A stretch of DNA of 64,000 nt from JABMMZ01 sp044373665 (GTDB lineage: Bacteria > Bacteroidota > Bacteroidia > NS11-12g > UBA955): contig JBIPNH010000004.1 in assembly GCA_044373665.1 (NCBI GenBank), forward strand, positions 1 through 64,000. Direction: 5' to 3'. This document shows, one piece after another, positions 43,311-52,743 of the stretch (position 1 is its first letter; every line of letters begins with the position of its first letter). Below the pieces are notes generated by a model, which made no database searches, had not been told where the DNA came from, and worked only from the letters and a program-made list of their open reading frames with translations. A program made the translations under genes and the position numbers.

Positions 43311-43560
43311 AGATTTTGTTTGATATTATTGAATTTTTAAGATTTTTTAAAAAGGTATATATAACAAAAATCTGTTCGATTTTGAGTCCTTATTGGTCTC
43401 CACTTAAAATAGAACTTGAAAGTTTTTTTATAGAAAAGTCGACTAGTTTAGTTAATCAAATAACCATTAATGAAAGACAGAAATACACTTTTTCGAAGGA
43501 AAAAATGTAAGCTTTAACACTTTTTCGAAGGAAAGTTATTTGTAATTTTAAAAAACTAAT

Positions 43561-43589
43561 AAAAAAAGCCACAAATTAATGTGGCTTTT
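43561..43589 (-). terminator. Intrinsic terminator after the M1 peptidase gene
   Basis: Perfect 10-bp stem AAAAGCCACA (43564-43573) and TGTGGCTTTT (43580-43589), 6-nt loop, followed on the minus strand by a U-tract (43561-43567). It is 27 bp after the stop at 43616. Confidence 0.85.
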
Positions 43590-43615
43590 CAATTTTTTTT
43601 AAAAAATACTAAGTA

Positions 43616-46057
43616 CTATTTAATTACTCCGTATTGTTTCAATGTTTCCTTTTGTTCATCGTTCAACCCTTCAATTGATTTATTGATCATTTCAAGATTT
43701 TCAGACTTTTTACTCATGTTTTTAAGATAGCCTGCACATGGTCCTGCTAATCTTGAATTGTAGGTCAACACTGCATCTATTAAATGGTTAACAATCTCTT
43801 GATTACAAATCCCTAATCTGTTTAAAGCCCCACCCGCTGCAACACGTGTTCTAAATTCGTAATTGGCACTTATCAAGTTTGTTAAAGATGCTTGATGTAA
43901 TTCTCTGCTTTTGTTACCTTCATTCAATTTGTAAGCATGCTCTAGCCATTTAACTCTTACATTGTTATTTTGACCAGAAACTGCAGCAGTTATTGACAAG
44001 TATTTTGCTTTTTCTTTGTCGCTAATTGCTTTACTTTTCATTAATTTATCCAATGAATTTTCAACCACAGAGTATGCACTGTCCATTAACAACATTTCAA
44101 AAATTTCTTTTGTATCAACAACATTAGTATCTGCTTGGATAAAGGCATTTTTAACTTCTGCTTTACTATCTTTTACTATGTTTTTGTACCATTTATTTAA
44201 TCCTTTTTGATTGGCCAATTGTTTCGCAATTTCTGCTCTAATGGCATGGTGTTTTTCTGCTGCAAAACGCGCTTGTAAAAGGGCTTGTTTGTCTTTCAGT
44301 GGAATGTCTTTCATGGCTAAAACGGCATCATAACGGTCGATCATATAAGTTGCTTTAGCAGCTTGTGCAAACAGTTCATCATTGTATTTTTTGAACGTCA
44401 TTTTTTTCATTACATTGCTTCTTTCATCAAACAAAACAAAATCAATAATATCTGACGCAGGATGTTTAACTGCAATATTTTGTACAGCACTGTCTGCTAC
44501 CCAAATAGTGGTTCTGTGTATACTTCCATTTTTGTAATAAACAGCAACATCTACAGGTGTTTTAAAATAACGCACATGTCCATCGGTTTTGTGAACTTGT
44601 TTAATCTCAAAATTCACGGTTTGTCTATTGGCAACATAACTCACTTCAAAATGTGGTTCACCACCTCTGTGAATCCATTGGTCAAAAAACCAATCGTAAT
44701 TCATTCCCAATTTGTCTTTTAGTGCTTTTTGAAAATCCCAAGACTCCACATTTTTAAATCCATTTACAGTCAAGTAATGTTGAATAAAGCGTTTGAAATT
44801 ATCATCCCCCAATTGGTGTCTTAACATACTCAAAACAGCACTCCCTTTAGGATACAAGCGGGTAGTTCCTCCTTTGGTGTGTCTTACAGGGAAATGGTCT
44901 TTTTCGCTTTGCGCTAAAGCTGAATTATGTTCACCTCTAACTCCCCATTGGTAAGCATCGTCACCTTCCAACTCCTTGAAAAACAATTTAGGATAAAAAG
45001 TAGCAAAACTTTCTTGAAGCCAAACATCACTTCCACCACGGGCTGTAATTAAATCGCCAAACCATTGGTGGGTAAGTTCATGGTGATTAACACCCATGTA
45101 ATTTCTGTCTTTAAACCCGCGGGCATCCGTTGTAAAAAAATCTCCAAAAATAGTTGCCGAGGTATTTTCCATAGCTCCGTATAAGAAATTTTGAACCATT
45201 ACTTGAGAATAAGAACCCCATGCATAAGGAGTACCCGTTTCATCTTCCAAATGTTCTATCATTTTTTCAGTGTGTAAACTGGTGTAATGAACACGGTCTT
45301 TAAATTCAGGATAATACCAAAATTGAACTGGCGTTCCACGCTTGGTTGTAGTCGCTTTTATTTCATAGTTACCTATAGCCAACATCAACAAATAACCTGC
45401 ATGAGGTTTTTCCATAGCATAATGCCAAGTAGAAGTTCCATTACCATTGTCTTTTACAGACATTTGTTTCCCGTTAGACAATACTTTGTAAGGATTAGGC
45501 ATAGTTGTTACTGTTTCTGTAATAAATTTATCGCCCATGTCGTCGTACATCGGTATCCAATGTCTGTTATCAATACCTTGACCTTGAGTCCATATTTGTT
45601 TACGGATGTAATTAATATCAGCAGTTCCTGTATTTTCTGATTGATTCCAACCAATAAAATAAATTCCTTTTTTAGGTTTAGCAGTGTAAGTAAATGTAAT
45701 TTGGTGTTTTTCATCCCAATTTAAAGATTTAGCAAACTTAACAACCACCCCTTCTTTATTAGAATAAAAACTAAGTGGTGTGTTATCGATAGTAGCGGTT
45801 AATATTTGTATGCTTGGGGCATTAAAAAACAGAGTATCTATGCCATTTTGTAAAGTTGTGAATTGGTGCGTTACTTTTCCATTCACTTGAGCCAATTTTG
45901 TTTCGAAGCTAACTTCTACACGCATGTGAGTTATATCTACACTGTGATTGCGTTCGGCTGCATCAGGATCAGCTAAATAATGAATGTGAGGAACCTCAGT
46001 TTGAGCAAAAGCTGCAACTGAAAAAATTGATAAAATGAATACTAAAAATTTTGCCAT
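43616..46057 (-). CDS. M1 family zinc aminopeptidase, exported
   Basis: 813-aa exported metallopeptidase. Signal peptide at residues 1-19 (ending VAAFAQ). The gluzincin core is complete: GAMEN (294-298) binds the substrate N-terminus, HELTHQWFGD (326-335) supplies His326, Glu327 and His330, and Glu349 in WLQES is the third zinc ligand. The end is helical and Lys-rich, and there is no T9SS sorting domain, so it is probably periplasmic. It removes N-terminal amino acids from peptides. It is bounded by a strong terminator downstream. Confidence 0.94.
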   Translation of the reverse strand: MAKFLVFILSIFSVAAFAQTEVPHIHYLADPDAAERNHSVDITHMRVEVSFETKLAQVNGKVTHQFTTLQNGIDTLFFNAPSIQILTATIDNTPLSFYSNKEGVVVKFAKSLNWDEKHQITFTYTAKPKKGIYFIGWNQSENTGTADINYIRKQIWTQGQGIDNRHWIPMYDDMGDKFITETVTTMPNPYKVLSNGKQMSVKDNGNGTSTWHYAMEKPHAGYLLMLAIGNYEIKATTTKRGTPVQFWYYPEFKDRVHYTSLHTEKMIEHLEDETGTPYAWGSYSQVMVQNFLYGAMENTSATIFGDFFTTDARGFKDRNYMGVNHHELTHQWFGDLITARGGSDVWLQESFATFYPKLFFKELEGDDAYQWGVRGEHNSALAQSEKDHFPVRHTKGGTTRLYPKGSAVLSMLRHQLGDDNFKRFIQHYLTVNGFKNVESWDFQKALKDKLGMNYDWFFDQWIHRGGEPHFEVSYVANRQTVNFEIKQVHKTDGHVRYFKTPVDVAVYYKNGSIHRTTIWVADSAVQNIAVKHPASDIIDFVLFDERSNVMKKMTFKKYNDELFAQAAKATYMIDRYDAVLAMKDIPLKDKQALLQARFAAEKHHAIRAEIAKQLANQKGLNKWYKNIVKDSKAEVKNAFIQADTNVVDTKEIFEMLLMDSAYSVVENSLDKLMKSKAISDKEKAKYLSITAAVSGQNNNVRVKWLEHAYKLNEGNKSRELHQASLTNLISANYEFRTRVAAGGALNRLGICNQEIVNHLIDAVLTYNSRLAGPCAGYLKNMSKKSENLEMINKSIEGLNDEQKETLKQYGVIK

Positions 46058-46076
46058 TTATTTGATATATAAAGGG

Positions 46077-46084
46077 CAAAAATA
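46077..46084 (-). promoter_or_regulatory. -7 box (TATTTTTG) of the M1 peptidase gene
   Basis: Minus-strand TATTTTTG, 19 nt before the ATG at 46057. No -33 box seen. Confidence 0.35.
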
Positions 46085-46124
46085 AGGAAATTAATTGAAT
46101 GACGAAATTCAGTTAGTAACGGTT

Positions 46125-46703
46125 TTATTTTGCCATCATTTTGGCAATGTATTTACCTAAAATATCAAATTCTATATTGACCAAATCGCCCACTTTAAGT
46201 TGTTTAAAAACAGTATTTTCATAAGTATAGGGGATTATAGCCACAGAAAAAGATTGGTCTTTACTATCCACTACAGTTAAGCTTGTTCCATTGACACAGA
46301 TAGAGCCTTTTTCTACAGTAATATAATCGCCCTGATAAGTAAAAGTATATTTCCAACTGCCATTCTCGTCGAGAATATGAGTACAAACAGCGTTTGTATC
46401 CACGTGTCCTTGAACAATATGACCATCAAAGCGACCGTTGGCGGGCATGCATCGCTCCAAATTTACCAAAGTACCAATTTGCCAATGTTTAAGATTCGTT
46501 TTATCTAAAGTTTCCTTAATAGCCGTTACTTGGTGCTCGTATTGATTGACTTCAATAACTGTTAAACAAACACCATTGTGTGCTAAACTTTGGTCAATTT
46601 TTAGCTCATTGCTAAACGAAGATTTAACAGTGTAAGTCACGTTATTTTGATGACTATCGATTGCGGAAATAGTTCCAACTGTTTCTATTATTCCTGTAAA
46701 CAT
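46125..46703 (-). CDS. ribE: Riboflavin synthase, alpha subunit
   Basis: Dismutates two 6,7-dimethyl-8-ribityllumazine molecules into riboflavin. The 192-aa protein starts MFTGIIETVG, the invariant N-terminus, and shows the two tandem lumazine-binding repeats: SLAHNGVCLTVIEV in the first and KGSICVNGTSLTVVD in the second, with GHIVQGHVDTN between. Length fits. The -7 box TAATTTTG ends 7 nt upstream of the start, implying a very short leader. Confidence 0.96.
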   Translation of the reverse strand: MFTGIIETVGTISAIDSHQNNVTYTVKSSFSNELKIDQSLAHNGVCLTVIEVNQYEHQVTAIKETLDKTNLKHWQIGTLVNLERCMPANGRFDGHIVQGHVDTNAVCTHILDENGSWKYTFTYQGDYITVEKGSICVNGTSLTVVDSKDQSFSVAIIPYTYENTVFKQLKVGDLVNIEFDILGKYIAKMMAK

Positions 46704-46710
46704 TTGATGG

Positions 46711-46718
46711 CAAAATTA
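46711..46718 (-). promoter_or_regulatory. -7 box (TAATTTTG) of ribE
   Basis: Minus-strand TAATTTTG ending 7 nt before the ribE ATG at 46703. No -33 box seen. Confidence 0.4.
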
Positions 46719-46749
46719 ATGGATTTGAACCTAGAGTCCATTATGTATT

Positions 46750-49248
46750 TTAAAAATTGGCAACGAGTCTGACATTCAACAATCTTCCTGTTAAATAATT
46801 GGGAACCCCTAAGGTGTTATTATTAAAATCTTTAACCCAAATATAAGAGATAACATTGTTAATTTGTAAAAGATTATAAACATCGACACCTATCCATAAT
46901 TTCTCAATGTTTTTAGGTTTTAACTTGGTGCGTTTGCCTCCTATAATCACTTTACTAAACCCTATGTCCACTCTTCTGTAGGGTGGAATTCGGTATGCTT
47001 CGGTATAACGGGCATTGCCTCCCAAATAATAAGGTAAACTTGACCCAAAATTGAGCATCAAGTGCATTCTGTAATCGGGATTGGTTTTTAATTCGTCTTC
47101 AAACATAACAGAGGCACTTACCCTTCGGTCTGTTGGTCGGCGCAGTGAAGCACTTTCGGTAATCACGCTATCCTGATTCATGTATCTGATAATTTCATCT
47201 GTTTTGAGAATACTAAGCGTAAACCAATTTTCGAGTCCTTTGATAAACTGTCCATTGATTCTAGCATCAATACCTGTAGCATAAGCACGGGCCGTATTGT
47301 CGCCATAATATCTAATTCTAACATTGTCCAAAACATAAGGGACCATGTAATCCAAATGTTTGTAATATCCTTCGGCAAAAAACTTAAAGGGTCTACCAAA
47401 TTTTTTGAATCCAAATTCAATGCCCGCAACAGAGTGAATACTTCTTTGGGCTTTTAGATTGGTATTTACCAAACCATTAAACTGACGCATTTCACGGTAA
47501 AAAGGTGCTTGGTAATAATAACCAAAAGCCGCTTTCAACAAGATATTTTTTTTATAAATTATTGTGTCTTTACTACTTTCTGATTGTTTGGCATTGTAGG
47601 GTTTATTTGGCTCAAAATACAGCTGAACACGTGGCGAAAACAGAGATTGTTCGTTTAAGCTTGAATACAAAAAGCGACCTCCACCCACTACAGACCATTG
47701 ATTGTACTTACCAAAACCTTGATGATATTGGGTAAATGCTGAAATTCTATCATTGGTAATATTTGTTCTAGAGGCTATGTATTCTACTAATTTAACTTCT
47801 GTTAATGAAGCAGTAAAGGGATTAACATTATAACCACTTGAGTCATTGTAGCGCCATTCTTTGAAACGATCTTGGATAATTTCTTTTTGGTATTTGCCTC
47901 CCCATAACCATTTGGCATTATGACCTAATACTTTAAGTTTTTTGGTGCCTTGTAAACTGGCATTAATCACATTAAAATTTAAATCATTTCGGGCGTGATT
48001 GATAAAGTAACCACGTCCTAACAAATTTCTTACAGTTCCAAAACCGGAGGAACCAATGTTATTATTTACATCATAAATCTCATAGCCCCCTTGAATATCA
48101 AAATGTTCTTTTTCCGAGGAAGTATAGGCAGAAACAATGAATTTAATTTCATTTCTGTATTTATTTTTAACTAGAGATAATGCGCCCATTACACTACTAT
48201 AATCAACTATTTCTTGGCCATCCAACCCTATTCTAAGTCGAAGTGCACTTTGTAAAGTTCCAAAAGAAGTTTCTTGAAACTCGGGTTCGAACCTAAATCG
48301 GTTTTGGGCATAATTGACTAAAAACTCAAGTCGGGTAAAGCGGTTAAAATGGAGTGTAATTAGAGATTGTAAATCGCCAAATCTTGAAACATACAAACCT
48401 TGGGCATCCAGTGAATTCAATACATTTTTATTAGCCCTGTATCGACCACCGATAAGAAAAGAGGCTCTTATTGAATCTTTACTACCTACCTTTTTCTTAG
48501 CTTTCAGTATACCTTCCGTATAAAAAGAAGAGCCTAAAATTCCTACTTGTAAACCAGAGGCAAAACGAGTGGGTGAACGATAACCGACGTCAAGCACCGA
48601 GGACAATTTATCTCCATATTTGGCTTCGAAACCACCTGCAGAAAACACCAAATTATTGACCATATCAGGATTTACAAAACTCAAACCCTCTTGCTGACCG
48701 CTTCTTACCAACTGTGGTCGGTATACTTCAATGTCGTTGACATAGATTAAATTTTCATCATAGCTACCTCCTCTTACATTGTATTGCGAGCTCAATTCAT
48801 TTCCCGAAGATACCCCAGGCAAAGACTTTACATAATCCAAAAAATCACCCGTAATACTTGGGCGCGAATCCATAGGTTTTATGATTAAAATAGTGCCATT
48901 AACCTCTTCTTTTCTTACAGACTTAGTGAATCCGCTAATTTCTACAGTATCAGAACCAATGAAAATATTTAATTCAAAATTTTCGTCAGAATAAAGTCTT
49001 GGAATATTACTGAGTTTGTCGTTGTAGCCAGTCATTTCAAACCTAAGCGTATTTTTCTTTCCCAATAGATAGGGAATTTTATATCCACCAACACTGTCAG
49101 AAAATACAACAGCCTGACTGCTTAAATTGGTGATTTTTACGCCAGATAATTTTTGATTTCTTGCATTATAAACTTTGCCAAAAATGGTGGATTGGGCATT
49201 GCTAGTGATAGCAAAAAACAAAAAAATATTAATTATCCAGAATTTCAA
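46750..49248 (-). CDS. TonB-dependent outer-membrane receptor
   Basis: 832-aa outer-membrane protein. Signal peptide at residues 1-18 (TSNAQ), then a carboxypeptidase-like regulatory domain (IFGKVYNARNQKLSGVKITN, about 20-100), a plug domain with YNVRGGSYDENLIYVNDIEV (around 155-175), and a long beta-barrel ending in the usual strand with a terminal Phe (GRLLNVRLVANF). It lacks SusC-type features and no SusD partner is near. The ligand is unknown. It follows rpe by 30 bp and is likely on the same transcript. Confidence 0.9.
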   Translation of the reverse strand: MKFWIINIFLFFAITSNAQSTIFGKVYNARNQKLSGVKITNLSSQAVVFSDSVGGYKIPYLLGKKNTLRFEMTGYNDKLSNIPRLYSDENFELNIFIGSDTVEISGFTKSVRKEEVNGTILIIKPMDSRPSITGDFLDYVKSLPGVSSGNELSSQYNVRGGSYDENLIYVNDIEVYRPQLVRSGQQEGLSFVNPDMVNNLVFSAGGFEAKYGDKLSSVLDVGYRSPTRFASGLQVGILGSSFYTEGILKAKKKVGSKDSIRASFLIGGRYRANKNVLNSLDAQGLYVSRFGDLQSLITLHFNRFTRLEFLVNYAQNRFRFEPEFQETSFGTLQSALRLRIGLDGQEIVDYSSVMGALSLVKNKYRNEIKFIVSAYTSSEKEHFDIQGGYEIYDVNNNIGSSGFGTVRNLLGRGYFINHARNDLNFNVINASLQGTKKLKVLGHNAKWLWGGKYQKEIIQDRFKEWRYNDSSGYNVNPFTASLTEVKLVEYIASRTNITNDRISAFTQYHQGFGKYNQWSVVGGGRFLYSSLNEQSLFSPRVQLYFEPNKPYNAKQSESSKDTIIYKKNILLKAAFGYYYQAPFYREMRQFNGLVNTNLKAQRSIHSVAGIEFGFKKFGRPFKFFAEGYYKHLDYMVPYVLDNVRIRYYGDNTARAYATGIDARINGQFIKGLENWFTLSILKTDEIIRYMNQDSVITESASLRRPTDRRVSASVMFEDELKTNPDYRMHLMLNFGSSLPYYLGGNARYTEAYRIPPYRRVDIGFSKVIIGGKRTKLKPKNIEKLWIGVDVYNLLQINNVISYIWVKDFNNNTLGVPNYLTGRLLNVRLVANF

Positions 49249-49278
49249 AGGTATGCTCTTAACGAAGGTAATTGTAAA

Positions 49279-49926
49279 TTATTGTTTGAGAGACGAAATA
49301 GTGACATTTGGATTTTCGGAATTAAAAACCGTATTTCCAGCTACCAAAACTGTGGCCCCTGCGCCTATCAATTGTTTGTAATTTTGTAAAGTAACACCCC
49401 CATCAATTTCTATTTCGAAGTTCAGGTTGTGTTGACGTTTCATTTCATTTAATTTCTCAATTTTACGGTAGGTATTTTGAATAAAAGACTGACCACCAAA
49501 ACCAGGATTTACACTCATTAAACACACCAAATCAATATCCCCTATTACATCTTCCAATTGTTGAATACTGGTATGAGGATTGATAGCCACACCTGCTTTC
49601 ATCCCTGCTTGTTTAATTGCCTGAATGCTTCGGTGTAAGTGAGGACAAACTTCGATATGTACTGACAATAAGTGAGTGCCATATTCAGCAAAACGGGTAA
49701 TATAACGGTCGGGCTCCACTATCATTAAATGCACATCCAATGGTTTTTTGGCGTGTTTTTGAAGCGATGCCATAACAGCAAATCCAAAAGAAATATTTGG
49801 CACAAACACACCATCCATAATGTCCACATGAAACCAATCTGCTTCACTTTGATTAATCATTTCAATATCTCTTTGAAGGTTGGCAAAGTCGGCAGATAAT
49901 ATACTTGGCGCTATTTTGTGAGTCAT
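49279..49926 (-). CDS. rpe: Ribulose-phosphate 3-epimerase
   Basis: Interconverts ribulose 5-phosphate and xylulose 5-phosphate in the pentose phosphate pathway. The 215-aa TIM-barrel protein has KIAPSILSADFANL at its start, the metal ligands His33 and Asp35 in WFHVDIMDG, DVHLMI (His66), SVNPGFGGQSF and EIDGGVT, all diagnostic. Start is the ATG at 49926. It is the first gene of a run with the TonB receptor, 30 bp away. Confidence 0.97.
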   Translation of the reverse strand: MTHKIAPSILSADFANLQRDIEMINQSEADWFHVDIMDGVFVPNISFGFAVMASLQKHAKKPLDVHLMIVEPDRYITRFAEYGTHLLSVHIEVCPHLHRSIQAIKQAGMKAGVAINPHTSIQQLEDVIGDIDLVCLMSVNPGFGGQSFIQNTYRKIEKLNEMKRQHNLNFEIEIDGGVTLQNYKQLIGAGATVLVAGNTVFNSENPNVTISSLKQ

Positions 49927-50064
49927 GCTGCGAATTTAATAGTAATTTTACGAATCCCAAAACAATCCAATTAGAATACCCTTTTCATTTATTCAAAATA
50001 CAATTGACCAATGCTCAATATTGGGCAAAAGCAAAACAAAGTTTAAATTGTTATTATTCGAACT

Positions 50065-50072
50065 TATATTTG
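50065..50072 (+). promoter_or_regulatory. -7 box (TATATTTG) of the M28 peptidase gene
   Basis: TATATTTG is a full TAnnTTTG match. It ends 5 nt before an ATG at 50078 and 17 nt before the ATG at 50090. Because it lies downstream of the long open frame's first ATG (50021), that earlier start is unlikely. Confidence 0.5.
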
Positions 50073-50089
50073 CAACTATGTATCAAAAC

Positions 50090-51781
50090 ATGCGTTATTT
50101 AACTTTATTATTAGCAACCTTTGGGTTTACTTCGTTATTTTCTCAGAAGAAAGAAACCGTTGTTGCTCAAATAAAATCAGATATTACCTATTTAGCTTCA
50201 GACCAACTTGAAGGCAGATTGACTGGTTCAAGTGGAGAATTGAAATCCTCTTTATTTATTGCCGACGAATTCAAAAAAAATAAACTTATCCCTAAAGGTG
50301 ACTCCGGTTTATTTTTTCAAAATTTTTCTATTATTCAACTGAGATTAAACACCAATACCATCTCAATGACGATTAGAGACCAAAAAGAATTGATACTTGG
50401 ATTACGTCCTCAATCAGGCGATTTCTATCCTTTGTCATACAGTTGTAATGCAGACAGTTTGTTCGACCATCCTGTGGTTCAAGCGGGATATGGGATTGTG
50501 GCGCCACAGTTAAAACACAACGATTACTTAGACAGCATCAACATGAAAGGTAAAGTCTTTATAATCAAACTGGGTAGTCCTAAATCGGGCCAAGCTCATT
50601 CAGAATACAGCCCTTATGAAAGTTTGTCATACAAAGTAAATACTGCTATTAGATACGGTGCAAGAGCTGTAATATTTGTTCAAGCTGATACACTATCTAA
50701 AAAACCTACAGGATTATTAGACAGAAATATTAAGCCCGGACCAATTCCTGTAGTATTTGCCAACAAATTCACACATTTGTTTTTAGAGGGTAAAACAGTT
50801 AGTTTTTATGTTAAAATAACACAACTTAATGCCACTGCGCACAATGTCGTTGGGTTTATGAATAACAAAAAAGCAAAAACCATAGTTATTGGAGCGCATC
50901 AAGACCATTTGGGTTACAATGAATATGGCGGAAGTAGAGACCCTCAAAGCGGGAACATCCACAATGGTGCTGATGACAATGCAAGTGGAGTGGCTATGAT
51001 GTTGCAATTAATGCGCAAAATCAAAAAAACGAAAAAACTCAAAAAATTTAATTACTTATTTATTGCCTTTAGTGGTGAAGAGCAAGGATTATTAGGTTCG
51101 AATCACTTTGTAAATAATCCAACTGTTGCTCTCAAAGACATCCACTGTATGTTGAACTTTGATATGGTTGGAAGATTGGATTCCAACAAAAAAACATTGA
51201 TGATTTATGGTATTGGAACGGCCCCTGAGTTGAACAACGCTGTAAGCAGTATCAAAACAGACACCACTCAAATAAAAATTAAAACTTCTGAATCGGGAAC
51301 AGGCAGTTCCGACCACACTAGTTTTTATTATAAAAACATCCCTGTATTGCATTATTTCACTGGTCAGCATCACGACTATCACAAACCAAGCGATGACGAA
51401 CATTTGATTAATTATGATGGCATGTACTTAGTTTACAATATCACATTAAATACATTGATCAATATCAGAAAACACAAACAACTCAACTTCACGCCTACGA
51501 AAGCAGAAGAGAGCAAACGCATGTCGTTTAAGGTAAAATTAGGCATTATGCCAGATTATGCTTTTGATGGATTAGGCGTAAAAGCAGATGGAGTAAATAT
51601 GGGAGGTGTTGCACAAATTGCCGGAATGAAAGCCAATGACATTATTATCAAACTTGGCAATTATGAAATTAATTCAATGGGTGATTATATGAGTGCATTG
51701 GCATCTTTCGACAAGGGAGACAAAGTAGTAGCGATCGTAAAAAGAGGTACTGAAACCCTTCAATTAAATATTCAATTTTAG
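50090..51781 (+). CDS. M28 family metallopeptidase with PA and PDZ domains
   Basis: 563-aa exported peptidase. Start: the open frame reaches back to 50021, but the -7 box at 50065-50072 and the signal peptide MRYLTLLLATFGFTSLFSQ favour the ATG at 50090 (50078 is a close alternative). A PA-like insertion lies at about residues 90-235. The M28 core shows the zinc ligands in GAHQDHLG, GADDNASG, FSGEEQGLLG, NFDMVGR and SSDHTSF. A C-terminal PDZ domain (GVAQIAGMKANDIIIKLGNY) follows. It removes N-terminal amino acids or acts as a carboxypeptidase; specificity is unknown. metF begins 1 bp after its stop. Confidence 0.92.
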   Translation: MRYLTLLLATFGFTSLFSQKKETVVAQIKSDITYLASDQLEGRLTGSSGELKSSLFIADEFKKNKLIPKGDSGLFFQNFSIIQLRLNTNTISMTIRDQKELILGLRPQSGDFYPLSYSCNADSLFDHPVVQAGYGIVAPQLKHNDYLDSINMKGKVFIIKLGSPKSGQAHSEYSPYESLSYKVNTAIRYGARAVIFVQADTLSKKPTGLLDRNIKPGPIPVVFANKFTHLFLEGKTVSFYVKITQLNATAHNVVGFMNNKKAKTIVIGAHQDHLGYNEYGGSRDPQSGNIHNGADDNASGVAMMLQLMRKIKKTKKLKKFNYLFIAFSGEEQGLLGSNHFVNNPTVALKDIHCMLNFDMVGRLDSNKKTLMIYGIGTAPELNNAVSSIKTDTTQIKIKTSESGTGSSDHTSFYYKNIPVLHYFTGQHHDYHKPSDDEHLINYDGMYLVYNITLNTLINIRKHKQLNFTPTKAEESKRMSFKVKLGIMPDYAFDGLGVKADGVNMGGVAQIAGMKANDIIIKLGNYEINSMGDYMSALASFDKGDKVVAIVKRGTETLQLNIQF

Positions 51782-51782
51782 A

Positions 51783-52736
51783 ATGAAAATTATTGACCAT
51801 ATTAAACAGGCGGAAAACACCTTATTTTCGTTTGAAATTCTTCCTCCTTTAAAAGGGGACAGTATAGACAGTATATACAAAGGAATAGATCCATTAATGG
51901 AATTTAAACCCTCCTTTATTGATGTAACCTATCATCGCGAAGATTATGTTGAAAAAAAGAGACCTGATGGTTCATTTACCAAAGTTTCTACCAAAAAAAG
52001 ACCGGGAACAGTTGCCATTTGTGCTGCGGTAATGCATAAGTATAAAATAGACACTGTGCCACACATTATTTGTGGTGGTTTTACCAAAGAAGATACCGAA
52101 AATGCACTGATTGATTTGAACTTTTTGGGAATAGACAATGTATTGGCTTTGAGAGGTGATAATGCCAAAAATGAAAATGTATTCAGTCCAGAAAATGCAG
52201 GGAATACAAACTCGCTCGACTTGATTCATCAAATCAAAAACATGAATAACGGCATTTATATTGATGAGGAATTAACCAATGCCAATGTCACTAATTTTTG
52301 TATTGGCGCTGCAGGCTATCCCGAAAAACACCACGATGCACCTAACATGAAAACAGATTTAAAATTTCTGAAAAGAAAAATTGAAACAGGTGCTGAATTT
52401 ATTGTTACTCAAATGTTTTTTGACAACCAAAAATACTTTGATTTTGTAAAAAAGTGCAGAGAAAATGACATACATGTCCCTATCATCCCGGGCATAAAAC
52501 CATTAACGACCAAAAACCAATTGCAATTGCTTCCTAAATTGTTCCATATTGATTTGCCTGATGCTTTAACAGACGAGGTAGAACAAGCTAAAAACAATGA
52601 AGATGTAAAAAAAATTGGTATAGAATGGTGTATACAACAATGTAAAGAATTGATAGATGCCAAAGTTCCGGTATTGCATTTTTACACGATGGGGAAAAGC
52701 GATGCTACGAAACTGATTTGTTCCAAAATATTTTAA
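51783..52736 (+). CDS. metF: Methylenetetrahydrofolate reductase
   Basis: Reduces 5,10-methylene-THF to 5-methyl-THF with FAD and NAD(P)H for methionine synthesis. The 317-aa TIM-barrel protein starts FSFEILPPLKGDSID (the substrate-binding FEF/E-x-P-P motif), includes DVTYHRED, LALRGDNAK (FAD loop), and AEFIVTQMFFDN, all diagnostic. Length is normal. It follows the M28 gene by 1 bp and precedes rsgA by 7 bp. Confidence 0.94.
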   Translation: MKIIDHIKQAENTLFSFEILPPLKGDSIDSIYKGIDPLMEFKPSFIDVTYHREDYVEKKRPDGSFTKVSTKKRPGTVAICAAVMHKYKIDTVPHIICGGFTKEDTENALIDLNFLGIDNVLALRGDNAKNENVFSPENAGNTNSLDLIHQIKNMNNGIYIDEELTNANVTNFCIGAAGYPEKHHDAPNMKTDLKFLKRKIETGAEFIVTQMFFDNQKYFDFVKKCRENDIHVPIIPGIKPLTTKNQLQLLPKLFHIDLPDALTDEVEQAKNNEDVKKIGIEWCIQQCKELIDAKVPVLHFYTMGKSDATKLICSKIF

Positions 52737-52743
52737 AATCACT

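Larger units (their letters stand above)
43275..43615. other. Intergenic region with 17-bp direct repeat
   Basis: 341 bp between fni and the M1 peptidase. It holds the fni -7 box, two copies of CACTTTTTCGAAGGAAA at 43486-43502 and 43518-43534, and the M1 terminator. A 64-codon open frame in the middle starts with TTG and looks random, so no gene is called. Confidence 0.7.

Noticed and set aside
43316..43510. 64-codon plus-strand frame
   Set aside because: Starts with TTG, has random composition, runs across the direct repeats and has no recognisable motif or promoter.
45287..45640. 117-codon frame opposite the M1 peptidase
   Set aside because: Shadow of a strongly supported gene with the complete zinc site on the other strand.
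50021..50089. Upstream start for the M28 peptidase at 50021
   Set aside because: It would place the -7 box inside the gene and put a charged, non-signal stretch ahead of a good signal peptide.
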